From NCBI GenBank assembly GCA_902465755.1, contig CABQOK010000018.1, forward strand, positions 1 to 13,208: DNA of 13,208 bases, written 5' to 3'. This stretch comes from an uncultured Anaerococcus sp. (GTDB lineage: Bacteria; Bacillota; Clostridia; Tissierellales; Peptoniphilaceae). Each line of letters opens with the position of its first letter. Positions within the stretch are counted from its first letter, which is position 1. Of the stretch, positions 13,031 through 13,208 are shown in pieces. A program made the position numbers and the translations under genes. The notes below the pieces were generated by a model, which was given only the letters and a program-made list of their open reading frames with translations, made no database searches and was not told the DNA's origin.

Positions 13031-13208
13031 GTATTGGTAATATCAGTCTTAATTTATCAGATTATAAATATAGTTTAAAAACAAGTCTATATATGTTTAT
13101 GTATATGTTTAGAGAAAAAAATCCAGTTTTTCTTGTTGAAATTTTCCATATACAAGATTGAGTACATTAAAGTTTTCCAAGTGTTAGATTTTAGAAAATT
13201 AAAAATAT
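13031..13208. other. AT-rich non-coding stretch at the right edge
   Basis: I see no gene with a ribosome binding site on either strand here. The only visible pattern is a 10-base direct repeat TATATGTTTA at 13090-13099 and 13102-13111. The stretch may be the upstream region of a gene outside the window. Confidence 0.5.

Noticed and set aside
13093..13161. A 22-residue plus-strand reading frame beginning MFMYMF
   Set aside because: No ribosome binding site, no recognisable peptide type, and expected by chance in AT-rich DNA.

Overview
The window is AT-rich DNA with Gram-positive style signals: strong AGGAG/AAGGAG ribosome binding sites, TATAAT-type promoters, hairpin plus T-run terminators, and ATG with one GTG start. 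Gene content (TRAP transporter, cytoplasmic glycosidases, short chromate transporters, a LarA racemase, a small type I toxin) fits an anaerobic low-GC Firmicute. I would guess the Tissierellia group (Anaerococcus or Peptoniphilus-like), but that is inference, not read directly from the sequence.

Region 1 (1-3035, + strand) is the end of an operon: the last 37 codons of a probable zinc-dependent dehydrogenase, then a three-part TRAP transporter (binding protein, small and large membrane subunits). The binding protein is cut by an in-frame TAA at 626-628, so the transporter is probably inactive in this strain or the base is a sequencing error. A 10-bp hairpin terminator ends the operon.

Region 2 (3033-10082, + strand) starts at a good promoter and has two overlapping glycosidase genes. 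The first is a GH123/DUF4091-type enzyme. The second is a giant 1792-residue protein that joins a complete GH92 alpha-mannosidase-like enzyme to a complete GH2 beta-galactosidase-like enzyme plus a tail of about 250 residues that I cannot assign. Neither protein has a signal peptide, so both probably work in the cytoplasm on imported host-type glycan fragments.

Region 3 (10134-12646, + strand) has an overlapping pair of half-size chromate-transporter-family membrane proteins, then a larA-type nickel-pincer racemase with its own promoter, which sits on a perfect 10-bp inverted repeat.

Region 4 (12647-13208) looks empty but holds the most interesting item: a par/Fst-like type I toxin-antitoxin locus. 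A 34-residue membrane peptide on the minus strand converges with a short plus-strand RNA (about 69 nt) on a shared bidirectional terminator. Two direct repeats make the small RNA complementary to the toxin start-codon region and to its codons 4-8. The toxin leader can fold so that its ribosome binding site is masked. The last ~170 bases show no gene.
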